Shown: piece by piece, positions 53,405-54,278 of the stretch | How the letters are laid out: the number at the start of each line of letters is the position of its first letter | How positions within the stretch are numbered: position 1 is the first letter of the stretch | Source: Triparma columacea | Taxonomy: Eukaryota > Sar > Bolidophyceae > Parmales > Triparmaceae | Length of the DNA stretch: 54,278 nt | Direction: 5' to 3' | NCBI GenBank assembly: GCA_030267965.1 | Contig: BRYA01000008.1 | Span: 35,711 to 89,988, forward strand | Translations under genes and position numbers: made by a program | Notes under the pieces: model-generated | Database searches by the model: none | What the model was told of the DNA's origin: nothing | What the model saw: the letters and a program-made list of their open reading frames with translations, nothing else

Positions 53405-54124
53405 CAAATTGATTTAATTTGGTATTGTTGTGAATATTTTGAAAGTGGTTAGGTGTATGTTGAGTATTGTAGGGGTGTTATTGTGGTTTGTGAGAATTGA
53501 GGTAGTTTAGTAAATGTGTATGGAGTTTTGATGAGTTGTGGCAGTGTTATAGTTATTTGTGAGTGTTGTTGAGGTGTAGTAGATGTGTATGGAATTTTGA
53601 AGAATTGTGAAAGTGTTATAAATGTTTGTGAATATAATGGAAGTGTAGTAGATGTGTATGAGGATAAATTAAGGAGTGTGAGTGTGAATTTGGAGAGGAG
53701 AGAAAAGAAGAAAGAGGTGAGAGTAGTGGTTTGTGAGTATAATGGAAGTGTAGTAGATGGGTATGGGGATAAAAAAGAGGAGTGTGAGTGTGGTTGTGGA
53801 GAGAAGAGAGAAGAAGAAAGGGGTTAGAGTAGAGGAGAGAAAAATTTAATGTGGAAAGGTGTGTGTGTGTAGAGCGTTTTAAAGAATTGTGGAAGTGTTA
53901 AAGTGGTTTGTGAGTATAATGGAAGTGTAGAAGATGTGTATGTTGATGAATAAAGGATAGAAGAGTGTGGTTGTGTAGAGGAGAGAGAAGAAGTGAGGGG
54001 GGAGAGTAGAGGAGAGGGGGGTATAAGGTGATATGGTGTGTGAGTGTTTGTGAGTGTGTTTGAAGGTGTGTATGTGTGTGTGTGTGTTGGTGTGAGGGTA
54101 AGGTGTGTGTGAAGGTAGAGTTTA
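53405..54124 (+). repeat. Nearly cytosine-free degenerate repeat tract
   Basis: The + strand from 53405 to 54278 holds only two C (53542, 53875). It consists of drifting copies of a unit containing GGAAGTGTAGTAGATGTGTATG and GAATTGTGAAAGTGTTA, seen near 53500, 53576, 53645, 53748 and 53925 at irregular spacing. Purine-rich and GT-rich stretches lie between them. The open frame at 53585-53827 is a by-product of this composition. Confidence 0.9.
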
Positions 54125-54278
54125 TAAAGGGTGTAAAGGGTGTGAAGGGTGTAAAGGGTGTAGAGAGTGTAAAGATTGTAAAGGGTGTAAAGGGTGTAAA
54201 GAGTGTAAAAGGTGTAAAGGGTGTAAAGGGTGTAAAGGGTGTAAAGGGTGTAAAGGGTGTAAAGGGTGTAAAGGGTGT
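54125..54278 (+). repeat. 9-bp tandem array (GTAAAGGGT)n at the window end
   Basis: About 17 units of GTAAAGGGT run to the last base. The inner units carry variants (AAAGATTGT, AAAGAGTGT, AAAAGGTGT). The last seven or more, from about 54211, are identical. The G-rich strand runs 5' to 3' toward the end, as telomeres do. Confidence 0.95.

Noticed and set aside
53585..53827. 80-codon open frame in the right-hand tract
   Set aside because: Lies in degenerate C-free repeats; the peptide just repeats VCEYNGSVVD-type units translated from the DNA repeat, and no start context or splice partner is seen.
54125..54278. CRISPR-like array
   Set aside because: Direct 9-bp tandem repeats without spacers, in a eukaryotic context.

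Overview
The window looks like compact nuclear DNA of a photosynthetic eukaryotic microalga. Coding regions are split by short GT-AG introns (about 50-305 nt), genes lie 46-200 bp apart, and there are plastid-type proteins: a Psb32-like TPM protein, and a plant-type heme oxygenase behind a signal-peptide-like leader. Such leaders suggest a stramenopile with a complex plastid (bolidophyte/Parmales- or pelagophyte-like). That placement is inference. No rRNA, tRNA, CRISPR or bacterial-type operon was seen. The exon joins below were built by hand from splice sites. For every multi-exon gene with both ends in the window, the joined exon lengths sum exactly to a multiple of three.

Layout. 1-4617: a cut-off terminal exon, a renalase-like FAD oxidoreductase (-), an orphan purple acid phosphatase C-terminus (+), and an intronless multi-pass membrane protein (-). 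4831-9940: YHYH/sushi secreted protein (+), glutathione S-transferase (-) and Psb32 (+). 10060-20348: an 11-exon gene (-) for a protein of about 2995 aa with three WW domains and two tandem membrane/ectodomain units. 20478-31496: heme oxygenase (+), a 1331-aa coiled-coil/EF-hand-like protein (-), a 68-aa gene sharing a 71-bp divergent promoter with it (+), and a 1528-aa membrane protein with two C2 domains (+). 31636-39560: methyltransferase (+), RecQ helicase (-), isochorismatase-like hydrolase (+), Fpg/Nei glycosylase (-) and DUF4336-like protein (+). 39863-46510: a 1939-aa multi-EF-hand protein (+). 47551-53379: a 1942-aa intronless protein with START-like domains followed by two copies of the membrane module also found at 2155-4617. 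53405-54278: an almost cytosine-free repeat tract ending in a 9-bp tandem array at the window edge.

The genes do not form one pathway. Calcium/lipid/membrane themes recur (EF hands, C2, START, XKR-like module). Four very large proteins are built from internal tandem duplications. The most unusual signals are the C-free right arm with its telomere-like terminal array, the mosaic START/XKR-like paralogues, the giant WW-membrane protein, and a family of introns in unrelated genes that share end sequences like introner elements.
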